From positions 36,364,040-36,428,039 of the forward strand of contig OY829546.1 in the NCBI GenBank assembly GCA_963691705.1: DNA of 64,000 nt, written 5' to 3'. Position 1 is the first letter of the stretch. Every line of letters starts with the position of its first letter. The translations under genes and the position numbers were made by a program. Below the pieces are notes generated by a model. That model was not told the DNA's origin. It worked only from the letters and a program-made list of their open reading frames with translations, and did not search any database. This DNA is from Viola odorata (lineage: Eukaryota > Streptophyta > Magnoliopsida > Malpighiales > Violaceae). Of the stretch, positions 34,600-45,752 are shown one piece after another.

Positions 34600-35520
34600 T
34601 TCTCCTCCCAGAGTGACATCATGCACTTTTCTCCTCCCAAAGTGACAGCATCAGCATTTTTCTCCTCCCAGAGTGACCTTAGTTTAGTTTCCGCATTTCA
34701 CGTCTTCTCCTACGGGAATTGACGCTGTTTACGTTTCTGTACTGCATTTCCTCCTCCCAGAGTGACATCATGCATTTTTCTCCTCCCAGAGTGACAGCGT
34801 CAGCATTTTTCTCCTCCTAGAGTGACCTTAGTTTAGTTTCCGCATTTCACGTCTTCTCCTACGGGAATTGACGTTGTTTACATTTCTGTACTGCATTTCC
34901 TCCTCCTAGAGTGACATCATGCATTTTTCTCCTCCCAGAGTGACAACATTAGCATTTTTCTCCTCCCAGAGTGACCTTAGCTTAATTTCCCCATTTCACG
35001 TCTTCTCCTACGAGAATCGACGTTGTTTACATCCCTGTACTGCATTTCCTCCTCCCAGAGTGACAACATCATGCATTTTTCTCCTCCCAGAGTGACATCA
35101 TCAGGCATTTCCTCCTCCTAGAGTGACAACGTTTGTATTTCCTCCTCCTAGAGTGACATCATTAGGGCAAATCATTCGTACATCTATGAATCACGCGTTA
35201 TCCTCCCTAAGCAACGTCTGTTGCATGTCAGACCCCCCCAGTGGAGCCGTCATTTACATTTTCGTAAAAATACCTTTCATTCCTGTCAAAGTAGTCGTCA
35301 TTTACATTTTCTACAACTTATGTTTCTCTCGATATCCGAATAGATCTAAGTTTATATCTTTGCAGGACATCCGATCGAATTCTTCTCCTCCCAGAGTGAC
35401 ATCAAAAGCATATCTCCTCCTAGAGTGACAACCAAAAATATATCTCCTCCCAGAGTGACAACAACGATCTATCTCCTCCCAGAGTGACAGCAGTTCATCT
35501 CCTCCCAGAGCGACGTCATC
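34600..35520 (+). repeat. Minisatellite M1 in A, with higher-order units
   Basis: The core CTCCTCCCAGAGTGACATC is repeated about twenty times. Between about 34650 and 35060 the cores are embedded in a larger unit of about 165 bp that includes CATTTCACGTCTTCTCCTAC, repeated three times. A second cluster lies at 35380-35520. The module is the inverted-orientation equivalent of 14830-15555 in B. Confidence 0.92.
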
Positions 35521-35581
35521 ATTGCAAGCCTGAGGTAAGACCCACTGCGTCGCCAAAATTCGGATATGTAGGGGCAACCGT

Positions 35582-35629
35582 CTTTACTGCTTATCAAATA
35601 CTTCGATAAGACAGTAAAGAGGGGGCAAC
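35582..35629 (+). other. Polypurine tract and hairpin, element A
   Basis: CTTTACTGCTTATC (35582-35595) pairs with GATAAGACAGTAAAG (35605-35619), leaving one bulged base and a 9-nt loop. The 3' arm continues into AGAGGGGGCAAC at the LTR border. An outer arm at 35554-35566 is complementary to LTR bases 35636-35648 (12 of 13). Confidence 0.85.
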
Positions 35630-36574
35630 TGTTGATACCCGAATTTTGACACCATTTTTAATTGATTTTAGCATTTCTGTTATTTACTTAATTTACTGTC
35701 ATTTTTAGTTAATTTGTTGTCGTTAGCATTTTTAAAATTTTCATCACGTTTTAACATCGTCATTATCATCGTCAGCATTCGAAATAGCATTTTTAATTTT
35801 TCGTCACGTATTTCATTATTATTTTTAGCCTTAAAAATCACATTTTTAACTATCCGGCAGTCGTTTGGTAGTTTTTTCTTCATTTTAGGTCATCTCATGA
35901 TTTTTAGGATTTTTAATATTTTAGCGCAGTTTTTAGTATTTTTATTTTTTATTATTATTTTCGTTTGAGCTTTTATTGGACCCGAGTAAGTTCACTCGGA
36001 CAATAGCTTGAATTTGAAATGTTTTTCATCAACTAGTTGCTAGCTTTTTTCCGTTCACAATGGTCTACAACGTTTCTTGTAATTTTCGGCGTAACGTCAT
36101 TATTTTTTCGTTCGAACGTTTCACATTTTTGAATGAGAAAATAAACGCGTTAAACGAAAAATTCTCGTCATTCGCTATAGACGGTTAAACCCGTCGTATT
36201 TTTCTCTACGCGCTAGTACCTTCGGCTCAAAAAGTCGGAACGTTTGCTCGTAGGAATCGGCTCGAGGCTATTTAAATAAGGTAAAAGGCAATTTGATCAC
36301 AACCGTTGATCTGGTCAACCAAGAAAAGTCAACCATATCAATGGTTGACAATTTAATGTACATGGTGCACATGAACAGTGTCGAGGAACATGCAGCGGAG
36401 CAGACCACCGGGCTAACTACTCCCGTCGTATCCTAGCCTGCTCCCGCCGTTGCCCGTCCCATCCACCATCATCACAGCCACCGTAGCTGCCACCTCTCCT
36501 CTCCTAGCCCCGCCAGCGCACGAGAAATGGCCACCACGCGCAGCCACGCCCTCAAAGCCACGCGATCCTTCGGC

Positions 36575-36582
36575 TATAAATA
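36575..36582 (+). promoter_or_regulatory. TATA box, 3' LTR of A
   Basis: TATAAATA in the same context as 17792-17799. From here transcription would read out through 39363 into element B, antisense to B. Confidence 0.6.
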
Positions 36583-38109
36583 CCGAGCCCCATCCAACGT
36601 TCAAACGGTACCAATTTTTGCAAGAGAAAGCTCTACCCGTCCTCCCTTTTGACTGATAGCTCATGTAGAGCATCAGTTTCCAAGTTCCAAGCTTTTCCAC
36701 AGTAGCATAATAAGCGTTCTTTCTCTTGTTTTTCCTTTAAATTTCATTTAAAGCTTTAGTCAATTAATTAATCATTAAAACTTACTGAAATCACCTTGTT
36801 TTCAACCTAATTTTACCATGCTAACATCCGTTTAAATTATCATTGCTTAGTTTAATTGTTTCATTAATTAACGTAAATATGCATTTCTTTGTTTTCTTCA
36901 AAAATCCCACTGTTTTTGCTTCCATTTTTTTGTTGTACTTGCATGAGGGTACTACTGAAGGGAGGAGGCTTCTTTCTGGCCAAGAACCAGGCGAATCGGT
37001 CGCCTGGTTCGTCACCTCCGTCGCCGGCAGTGGCGCCGGCGACGTGAGGTTGAAGATGATGATGATTTGGCCAAATGGCCTTCGCACAAAATAAAAGAAG
37101 GGTGACCGTTAAAATTAATTTTCTTGGGCCAAGAATTGTTCCTGGCCCATTCCTCCAAATTTCAAGCTGGGCCCAGCCCATTTATATTTTTTCGAATCTT
37201 CAGTTCGTTATTTTTTTAACGTAAAATGCTTGCATGCTTCGTATAATTATTCTTCATGATACGTGTTTATTTTTCCTATATTTTATACATGGATTTTTTA
37301 GTTCATTTTTTTTGTAAAATATTCGTATGCTTTCTTTATTTATTTATTTCCTCACATGCTATTTGTTTGAATATTCCTATGCTTTTAATTTCTCGTATGC
37401 TTTCAAATTCTTACATACTTTTATTTAAATTCTCATACGTTTACATGCTTAATTTCTCATATGCGTCATTTCCATGTTCATATTTTTCGTATGCTCATTC
37501 TTGTGTCAACTTGTTTATTTAATTATTTTTTTATATGCGTGAATTGCTTATTTCTTATCGCGATATTTATTTTTATGTTATTTAACTTCAGTCATTTATA
37601 TTCAGCAATTTAATTTCAGTCATTTAACTTACCGCCTATATGGTCGGTTGTCATTTAATTTTCCGCAAATTATCAACTGTTTAATTTTCCGCACTTTAAT
37701 TTTTTGCAATTCACTTTCGGCAATTTAAATTCAATCATTCATTTTACCGCCTACATGGTCGGTCGCATTTTAATTCTCGTAAATATCAACTGCTTTAATT
37801 TTCCGCAAGCTGCTGGAAATTCTTCTGCAATTTATCAACTGTTTCATTTTCTGCAATTTATCAACAGTTTTATTTTCTGCAATATCAACCATTTTATTTT
37901 CTGCAAATATCAATTGTTTATTTTTCTGCAAAAATATCAACCTGTTTATTTTCCGTAATATCAATTGTCTATTTTCTGCAAAATATCAACCTGTTAATTT
38001 TCTGCAATATCAATTATTTTATATTCCTGTAAATCGTCAACCGCTTAATTTTTCGTCAAATCAAAATCTTTAAATTTTCGTCAAATCATCATTTAATTTT
38101 TCGTCAAAT

Positions 38110-38470
38110 CATTTAAACTTTCGTATGCGTCAAATCCATCATTTCTCGCATACAATCAACTCGGCATTTAAACTCTCGTATGCGTCAAATAAATCATTTC
38201 TTGCATGCAATCAACTCAACATTTAAACTCTCGTATGCGTCAACTAAATCATTTCTCGCATGCAATCAACTCAGCATTTAATTTTCGTATGCGTCAAATC
38301 AATCATTTCTCGCATGCAATCAACTTAGCATTTAATTTTCGTATGCGTCAAATCCATCATTTCTCGCATGCAATCAACTGTCATCATTTAATTTCCTACA
38401 CTTATCAAACTCAGCATTTAATTATCGTATGTGTTAAATCCATCATTTCTCCCATGTAATCAACTGTCAT
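38110..38470 (+). repeat. LTR-internal minisatellite, A 3' LTR
   Basis: Six units of about 55 bp with GCATGCAATCAACT and CGTATGCGTCAA; the 5' LTR has five. Confidence 0.85.
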
Positions 38471-39363
38471 TTAAATTCTCGCACTCATAAATTGCTTATT
38501 TATTTTTCGAGTTACCACTAACACTCTCATTTTGTAGGTTTAATTTCAAGCTTCGCTCGAAAGTACGCCTTTCGTTCCTTTTTATTTATTCAACACTTTT
38601 CGTAAATATCAATCGTACACATGATATATAGAATTGCTAGAACTAAAATCAACTCACATGAACAACGTGTTTAAAGATTTGCTTAAAATGTCATGTTCAT
38701 ATGATTTTAAATTCTCGCTTATATTGACTGTATGTACATGGGGACTTTCGATCCTACATCAATTTATCATTTCAAAATCTATCATTTAATCTGTACTCTG
38801 CTAAGCTATCCATGATAGAATCACGTAGTAATTAATTTAATCATGCATGGCCCGATGATGAAATAAGAGGGCGTTCATTCAGTCTTACGGAAAATTCAGT
38901 CCCATCACGTTACGGTCAGGAATAATCAATCGATCTTGATAAACGGTAACCCTGTCAGAAAGATTTTTTAATTATTCCTGAACGGTCACGATCATAGAAA
39001 AGACTAAAGTGACGATTCCTCTGAGGGCCCCCTTTTCAAAACACATTTTATCAAACACCTTTTCAAAAACACCTCTCTCATCAACCGGTAACCGTTTTTG
39101 GATGTGACTCGGGTGCCTAACACCTTCCCGAGACCATAATACGACCCCGAACCTTTTGTCTGGGGTCCAGACCCCTTTTTTGTGCCTTTAGTTTTTTATT
39201 TATTATATTTCTTATGCCATGACGATTAAGGTTCCCTAAACCTAGCGACAAAATTAGGGTGGCGACTTCATTGCATGTTGCGAGGCGTCTGTTTACGTTG
39301 AGCATCGTAAGGTCTCAAGTTCGCTGCACACACGTAAATTTTTAAATTTTCGGGGGCGCGACA

Positions 39364-39405
39364 CAAGGTGTATGTGGGGACGTGACCTATCACAACACTA
39401 AACAG
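39364..39405 (-). repeat. Minisatellite M5 in B, right part, with TSD of A
   Basis: 39364-39368 is the second CAAGG. What follows continues the M5 unit broken at 16841 (GTGGGGACGTGACCTATCAC). Confidence 0.92.
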
Positions 39406-39454
39406 ATGGTGTAAAGGGAAAATAAGTCTTACCTTAAACTTACCATATGACCTG

Positions 39455-39640
39455 AAATGGAGGGTGGTTTGAAGCCACTGCATGAACTGGGTTGGAGAGT
39501 GGTTGAAAGCCACCGCATTTGACAGATGGGTGAGTGGTTTAAAGCCACCGCATTGGTGAGTGGTTGGAAGCCACCGCATTGGTGAGTGGTTGAAAACCAC
39601 CGCATTGGTGAGTGTTTGAAAGCCACCGCATTGGTTTGAT
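39455..39640 (-). repeat. Minisatellite M6 in B (CCACCGCATTGGTGAGTGG motif)
   Basis: About six units, each with GAAAGCCACCGCATT or GGAAGCCACCGCATTG, spaced about 31-36 bp. One unit of the same kind is found in element C at about 50866-50895. Confidence 0.88.
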
Positions 39641-39654
39641 TTGACCGTGAGGGA

Positions 39655-39990
39655 GTGTGATTCACCGCACGAAGTTGTTTGGGGAGTGGTAACGTACTCC
39701 ATTCGAAGTTGATTGGATTTTGACGAAAATCTAAGATGGCGAGGGCTTTACAACGATGTTGTCATCGAAGACTCATGGTTGAGGAGTGGTAACGTTCTCC
39801 ATTCGATGTTGATTGGATTTTGATGAAAATCCAAGATGGTGAGGGCTTTACAACGATGTTGTCATTGAAGACCCATGGTTAAGGAGTGGTAACGTTCTCC
39901 ATTCGATTTGTTGATTGGATTTTGATGAAAATCCAAGATGGCGATGGCTTTACAACGATGTTGTCATCGAAGACCCATGGTTGATTTCAA
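39655..39990 (-). repeat. Minisatellite M7 in B (about 100-bp units)
   Basis: Three units each carry GGCTTTACAACGATGTTGTC (about 39745, 39845, 39948) and GAGTGGTAACGT(T/A)CTCCATTC. A fourth unit is separate at about 41300-41410, on the other side of the M8 array, so M8 lies within a duplicated M7 context. Confidence 0.9.
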
Positions 39991-40029
39991 CGAAGCATAT
40001 CTATGTCCTGGGAGTGGGGGTGAGCTGAA

Positions 40030-41260
40030 AATTCTAGTCCGGGTGAGGCTATCGCTTTGCGAGATGTTGGTACAAAAAATGAGACTGCATGTCCGTGCGA
40101 GGCTATCACTCTTAGGATGTTGACGTGAAAAAGGTGAAGGTGTACCCGTGCGAGGTTATCGCTCTTCGAACATTGACGTGGAAAATGTAGATGTATGTTC
40201 GTGCGAGGCTATCGCTCTCCGAACGTTATTGTGGAAAATGTTGATGTAGGTTCGTGCGAGGCTATCACTCTCCGAACGTTGATATGGAAATGTAGAAGGC
40301 ATGTTCGTGTGAGGCTATCGCTCTCCGAACGTTATTATGGAAAAAGGTTGATGTAGGTTCGTGCGAGGCTATCGCTCTCCGAACGTTGATGTGGAAAATA
40401 TGAATGTAGGTTCGTGCGAGGCTATCGCTCTCCGAACGTTGTTGTGGAAATGTTAATGTATGTTCGTGCGAGGCTACCACTCTCCGAACGTTGTTGGAAA
40501 ATATGAATGAAGGTCCGTGTGAGACTATCACTCTCCGGAAGTTGGCGTGGAAGTGTGAAGCATGTCCGTGCGAGGCTATTGCTCTCCGAAAGTGAAAGTG
40601 TGAAAGTATGTCCGTGCGAGGCTATCGCTCTCCGAACGTTGGCGTGGAAATGTGAAAGCATGTCCGTGCGAGGCTATCACTCTTCGGACATTAACGTGAA
40701 AATGTGAATTAAGGTCCGTGCGAGGATATTGCTCTCCGGAAGTGAAAGTGTGAAAGCATGTCCGTGCGAGGCTATCGCTTTCTGGAAGTTGGCGTGGAAA
40801 TGTGAAAGCATGTCCGTGCGAGGCTATCGCTCTTTGGACGTTAACGTGAAAATGTGAATTAAGGTCCGTGCGAGGCTATTGCTCTCCGAAAGTGAAAGTG
40901 TGAAAGCATGTCCGTGCAAGGCTATCGCTTTCTGGAAGTTGGCGTGGAAATGTGAAAGCATGTCCGTGCGAGGCTATCGCTCTCCAAAAGTTAACGCAAA
41001 AATGTGAATGAAGGTCCGTGCGAGGCTATCGCTCTCCGGAAGTTAGCGTGGAAATGTGAATGAAGGTCCGTGCGAGGCTATCGCTCTCTGCATGCTGGTG
41101 CTAAAAATAACTAACACGACCGTGCGAGGCTATCACTCTCTGGACGCTGGTGCTGAAAGTAACTAACACGACCGTGCGAGGCTATCGCTCTCCGGACGCT
41201 GGTGCTGAAAGTAACTACACGACCGTGCGAGGCTATCGCTCTCCGGACGCTGGTGCGTAT
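40030..41260 (-). repeat. Minisatellite M8 in B (about 53-60-bp units)
   Basis: About twenty units are built on GTCCGTGCGAGGCTATCGCT followed by CTCCGAACGTTG or CTCCGGAAGTTG and a GTGGAAATGTGAA linker. The unit aligns with the 47-bp M3 unit of element C, and the two forms lie side by side at 50903-50995. Confidence 0.92.
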
Positions 41261-41651
41261 GGATTGAAATGGACTTGAACATGAGGGAGCGTGATCTGCC
41301 ACACGAATTTGATTTGGGAGTGGTAACGTACTCCATTCGATGTTGGTTGGATTTTGATGACAATCCAAGATGGCGAGGGCTTTACAACGATGTTGTCATT
41401 GAAGACCCATTTTGTGGCATGATTCCCTCAATGTGTATTTGTAGCCTGCAAATAGGAGAGAAGCAAACGCGAAGCAGCAACAAATAGAAAGAGAGAGAGC
41501 AAACGACATTCCTACATTTAACCCATGGCTTGCCCCCAAGTTTTTTTGTTTGGAATGAAAATGATTTCTTTGTTTAGGAAAATAAATTCAAGCATTTTTT
41601 TTGGATAAAATGTTTGTCCAGTTTTCGTTATATGAACATGATTGATTCAAG

Positions 41652-41893
41652 TCTAGATAACGTCTACGTCTTGTTCAAGAAATAACGACCTCAAGGACAA
41701 GACTTTCCCATGACATGCAGCTGTAAGCAATCCTCACTAGACATTAGTGTTTGCGCTTACGCTCAGAAAACAAGGCTATGTGTTTACACTCCTAAAAATG
41801 CAATAAACATAGCACAAAAATTAAATTTGCAATGTCACCAAGTGAATAAACTTCAAATGAAGATGCACCTACATGGGCCTGCTAATAATCGAA
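41652..41893 (-). other. 3'-UTR block 2 in B
   Basis: Counterpart of 34323-34566 in A (opposite strand), easily aligned end to end. Confidence 0.85.
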
Positions 41894-42812
41894 AGGACTT
41901 TGCGAGGGAAAAAAAGGGAGGCATTTGTAGAAGAAAGGAAAAGTGTTGTGTGTTTTTATTTTGCGAAAAGGTTTTAACGAGTTTGTGCTCGACAACTGAT
42001 TGCGATGAGGACAAATTGCGGTGAACGATGCTCGACGTTTTGATCATGGTGAGAGCAAGTGCACAAATCCTTGACTCTTTGCTGGAGATGTTTCTTCTTG
42101 ATTATTTTGAGGGCACCGTGCCCAAGTTTTCGATGATCTTTTTGAGATTATTTTGCTGTTGATGTTTGACCATTTTTGTTGTGTACTTGCTTTTGCTGTT
42201 GTTTTGGTGTTTCTTGAACGCTCTCTTTTTGATTTCGAGATCATTTTGACGAACCACACCAACTTTTGAATTTTTGCAGGGAATGATCTCTCTTTTTTTA
42301 TTTTGAGATCATCACTCGTTGTTGACGAAGCGCACCTAGTTTTTTGAATCTCCGTTGGAAATGATCTCTCCCCCTCCTTTTTTAGATCATTGTTATCCTT
42401 CGACCATTTTTGTACTTGCTTCTACTATTGTTTTTGTTGATTGTGTTCTTTGAACATTTTTTTTTTTGAACACTTTTTGATTTTTTTTTATTGATGATTT
42501 TTTTTGAGCAAGCAAAGCAAGTAGAATTTTTATTTGGTCTGTCATCCTCTCTGTCTTTGGCAGAAGCTTTCAAGTCTTGATTTATTTGGCTTTCTTTCGA
42601 CGTTGATTTGTCAGCGATCCTCTAAGGGCTCCCTTGTCATTCCCTTGCTTGATGTGTACTCCAGTTTAGTGGTCCTAGTCCAGCACTACTCACTTGGTTA
42701 GGAGAATAAAAGGCTTGGTTTTGAGTGTTTAATAGAATCGTACAGGGTGTACAAAGTATGCATTTAAGGAAAAACAGGTTGAAAATGAAAATGTGGAAGA
42801 AAAGCAAAGCAA

Positions 42813-42997
42813 AGTCCAATGTCATCTTACTGCTATCCCATGTCTGATGGTTCATGTACCCTGGATATTATGCAAATCTAACTAGCACCTAGTTTAGCAT
42901 TTACACTCATGAAAGAAACAAGGCGTAGAGGCCCAAAATACTCACAGGGATATGTTTGTGATTGCTTACATCTAAACATGCAGTGGATATAAGAGTT
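42813..42997 (-). other. 3'-UTR block 1 in B
   Basis: Counterpart of 33205-33387 in A (opposite strand). The order of the two blocks relative to the LTR is the same in both elements. Confidence 0.8.
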
Positions 42998-43229
42998 GAC
43001 AGACAAGATCATGCATGTTTATATAATTTCTAAAGAACACTCAAGTTATCCGTGACGTGATAAAATGATGAATATGCTTGATTTAAAAACGTTCAAAACG
43101 TGGGATTTTTGTTTTCCCCTCTTCTCCTTTTTTAGCCCAAGTTGCACATGTATAAAGAGAAAATTTTGCGAAAACTAAGGATTTTAGCCAACATGACGCA
43201 TGCACTCTTGCAACAATGTAAATAGTGGA

Positions 43230-43789
43230 AATTTAAAATTGCAAAAATGTAAATTGCGAAAATATAAATTACGGAAATGTAAATTGCGAAAACGGAAATT
43301 GCAAAAATGTAAAAGGACAATTTCCCTGAAAAAAGGAGCTTTGACATTTTTTGACACATTCTCTTGGCCGTCACTCCACTTGCTTGCCCCCAAGTTTACA
43401 AGTCTCATTGCACCTGAAATGTAAAATTGCGGAAATGTAAATTGCAAAAACATAAATCACAGAAATGTAAATTGCGAAAGGGGAAATTGTAAACATAAAG
43501 GACAACTTCCTTGAAAAATGAGCTTTGACATTTTTCAATGCTTCCTTTGGTCGTCACTTCATTCGCTTGCCCCTAAGTTTACAAGTCTCATTGTACTTGA
43601 AATGTAAAATTACGAAAATGTAAATTGCGGAAACATAAATCATAGAAACGTAAACTGCGAAAGGGGAAATTGTAAACATAAAGGACAACTTCCTTGAAAA
43701 ATGAGCTTTGACATTTCTCGGCGTCTTCCTTTGGTCGTCACTTCATTCGCTTGCCCCCAAGTTTACAAGTCTCGTTGTACGTGAGACCC
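43230..43789 (-). repeat. Minisatellite M9 in B (185-bp units, 3 copies)
   Basis: CGCTTGCCCCCAAGTTTACA-type segments occur at about 43378, 43563 and 43748, exactly 185 bp apart, with a partial fourth near 43136. Each unit contains a run of 16-18-bp subrepeats (GAAATGTAAATTGCGAAAA type). Hydrophobic frames here (43132-43453) are translations of the subrepeats. Confidence 0.9.
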
Positions 43790-43872
43790 TATCCTCATTT
43801 TCAGTTGTGGCGATACTTTCTTCACCGGTAAAGACATAGAGTTTATAAAAACCAACTGAATCAACGTTCATC
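43790..43872 (-). pseudogene. Remnant of first pol codons after the intron, element B
   Basis: Directly after the acceptor the minus strand reads GATGAACGTTG and then encodes YVFTGEE-like LYVFTGEE and a T-E-D/N stretch, matching A at 28021-28110. It then breaks off, and all RT, RNase H and integrase sequence is missing. Confidence 0.8.
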
Positions 43873-44021
43873 CTGAAATGCGAACAGTACAAGATGCTCG
43901 AAGAAAGGGTTAAATATATTTATTTATTTTTAAACCGAAGGGGAACGCAAGTTCATATAAAAGACAATAAAACATTCATACATATTACAAGGAGACATCA
44001 AGAAGCGTGGTGGCGGTCTAA
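43873..44021 (-). other. Putative intron of B (before deleted pol)
   Basis: About 150 bp of AT-rich sequence ending TTCGCATTTCAG (acceptor at 43873, minus strand). It corresponds to 27841-28020 in A and keeps a similar length and acceptor although the downstream gene is gone. Confidence 0.65.
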
Positions 44022-45752
44022 TTACGCAGAGGCCCCCCTAGACTTCTTCACGAAAATAGCCGAGCCTTATATCATCCTTCCACTATCCAAAGCATGATTT
44101 GGAATAGGGTTGATGGTCATGCTAGACCCTTCAAAAGAGATGCATTTGCTCTTGATCAACTGATTAACCTTTCCTCTAAGGGCAGAGTAGTTTTCTAGGG
44201 TATGACCCTGAGCTCCAGCGTGGTACGTGCATCTAGCAATAGGGTTGTACCACTTCGGGTAAGGAGGTCGTATAGGCTGAATCGGGATTGGTGCAATTTA
44301 CCCAGCTGCCAAGAGATGCTCGTAAATTTCCTCTAAAGGAACGAGAAGAGGTGGTAGCGGTTCCCTGTTCCAATGGGTGTGTTGGTTCTTTTGTGGGATT
44401 TGTGGTGGAGGCGATGGGAAAGGTTGCCGGTTACTAGGTCCCTGGGAGACAAAGATGACATCTTCCTTCATGATAGGTGCTCCTTTAAGCGTTTCTTCTA
44501 GTGTGGAAGCGGTGATCCTTCCGGACTTAATTCCTTGTTCAACTCTCTCTGCTACGAGGACCATGTCGGAGAAGCTACTCGACGAATTGGAGACGAGATA
44601 GGTGTAATAGGGAGCCTTGAAAGTGTTTATGAAGATTGACAAGAGTTCTTTGTCATTTAGCGGAGGAGAAATTCTAGATGCTAGCCCTTTCCACCTCTGA
44701 GCGTAAGTCTTCACCGATTCGTCGGTCCTCTTCTCTAGATCCTGTAGATCAGAACGGTCTGGTGCAACTTCCAAGTTGAATTTGTATTGCTTGAAGAAAG
44801 CATCCGATAAATCTCTCCAAGTTTTGATCCTAACCCTATCCAAACTTATGTACCAGGTCAAGGCATGCTTGGCCAAACTCTCTCTGAACAGATGGATCAA
44901 CAGGGGCTCATTGTGTATCATATCGGCCATTTTGTTGCAATAGGCCTTGAGGTGAGTTTTTGGGCACTCGATCCCAGTGTACTTCTCAAAATCTAGAATC
45001 TTGTATTTCAGAGGCATTATGATCCCCGAGACCATGCACATATCGGCGGGACCCGTAGGGTCAAAGGGGTTTGTTCTTTCGATAGCTCTGAGCCTTTCCT
45101 CTAGCAGGTTCAATCTATCCATACTTGGTCTCTCTATGATGATAGCTCTTAGACCAATGGGTGGCAATGGTTCCAACGTGAATGGTGGTTGCGTCGGATT
45201 GACAAAAGGAGGCCAACTTCCCATAGGATTGGGAATCGCGACTTGAGTGGAATGACCCTGAGGTGGGTGGAAGCCCTGGGGTTCCTGATGAATCTGATTT
45301 TTACTAGGGTCCAAGGTGAGGTTAACTAAGGAATGCTGTAAGGCTGTAGTAACTTCTTCACCTGTGTTTACTACAGGAATTGCGGAGCTAGGTATCACGA
45401 AAGGATCAATCCATTTCCACTGACCCCCAAGAACCGAAAATGATTGGGGTCCCGAAGATCCAGCGATGGCGGATGAGGAGGGTCCCATCATTTGACTAGG
45501 ATCAAAACCGGGTGGGAACTCAGTGGTTGCTTCATCCCGCTCTTTTTCTGCCTGAGTGACCCTTCCTACAGTAACCCTTACTTGCTCTTCTAACTCTGTT
45601 ATTCTAGCAGCCAATGCCTCTTTTGTCTTGGTTTGTTCGGCCATTTTTCGCGCTTGAAGTCTAGTTATGGGGGGCCTTGGCGGAGTAATTCGCTTGCGAG
45701 GAGCTATTTTTAACCTGACAGGGAAAAGAGGGAAAAAATGAGAAATAAACAT
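44022..45752 (-). pseudogene. gag: gag of element B, nearly intact
   Basis: An open frame of 484 codons (45752-44298) covers the N-terminal coiled coil (about residues 45-80), proline-rich linker and the gag core (LDFEKYTGIECPKTHLKAYC, HALTWYISLDRVRIKTWRDL, AQRWKGLASRISPPLNDKEL). It aligns with the A gag over its whole length and shows which A stops were Gln codons. It ends at TAA 44298-44300, where A has a Gln codon; the frame then continues through one zinc knuckle, CTYHAGAQGHTLENY, whose last Cys is Tyr, to a second TAA and then AIFVKKS, the end of the A protease ORF. The second zinc-knuckle module, the protease and more are thus deleted. The usual ATG before IAPR is AAA here, so translation would start upstream at 45752 or after splicing. 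Confidence 0.88.

Larger units (their letters stand above)
31459..35629 (+). other. 3' untranslated region of A
   Basis: 4.2 kb without a supported gene. In order: a unique part with several pyrimidine-tract-CAG sites (31715, 31876, 32401, 32782) and a diverged 380-bp repeat; a block shared with B (33205-33387); a homopurine tract (33713-33833); minisatellite M10 (33899-34170); a second block shared with B (34323-34566); the M1 minisatellite (34600-35520); and the polypurine tract. The lysine-rich frames around 33659-34097 are translations of the purine tract. The 137-codon frame at 31876-32289 shows no known domain. Confidence 0.8.
16842..39363 (+). mobile_element. Element A: 22.5-kb Tat/Ogre-type LTR retrotransposon
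   Basis: Full-length element with LTRs 16842-20493 and 35630-39363 and exact TSDs CAAGG (16837-16841 and 39364-39368). Order: 5' LTR, tRNA-Arg PBS, leader, ORF1 (DUF7745-like), gag, protease, intron-like spacer, RT, RNase H, second RNase H, integrase, a 4.2-kb 3' UTR with repeats, polypurine tract, 3' LTR. This order, the size, the tRNA-Arg primer and the duplicated RNase H match what is known of Ogre elements of the Tat lineage. Hand comparison of the last ~750 bp of the LTRs gave about 17 differences (about 2%), so the insertion is young relative to B. All coding parts carry stops; the copy is not autonomous. Confidence 0.96.
35630..39363 (+). mobile_element. 3' LTR of element A (3,734 bp)
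   Basis: Starts TGTTGATACCCG and ends GCGCGACA, followed by the TSD CAAGG. It carries a 5' TATA box at 36575 and one more 55-bp minisatellite unit than the 5' LTR. It also differs near 37021-37110, where it keeps about 60 bp (CGCCGGCGACGTGAGG and following) absent from the 5' LTR and lacks the GTGATGGGC hairpin. Confidence 0.95.
41411..43229 (-). other. Unique part of B 3' UTR
   Basis: No supported gene. It contains blocks 2 and 1 shared with A (41652-41893, 42813-42997), a T-rich stretch with diverged internal repetition (about 42060-42500; motifs AATGATCTCTC and CCATTTTTGT with GTACTTGCTT), and AT-rich filler. Open frames here show no domain. Confidence 0.75.

Noticed and set aside
43132..43453. 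Hydrophobic 80-89-codon reverse ORFs resembling membrane proteins
   Set aside because: They arise from 16-18-bp AT-rich subrepeats in the 185-bp M9 units.
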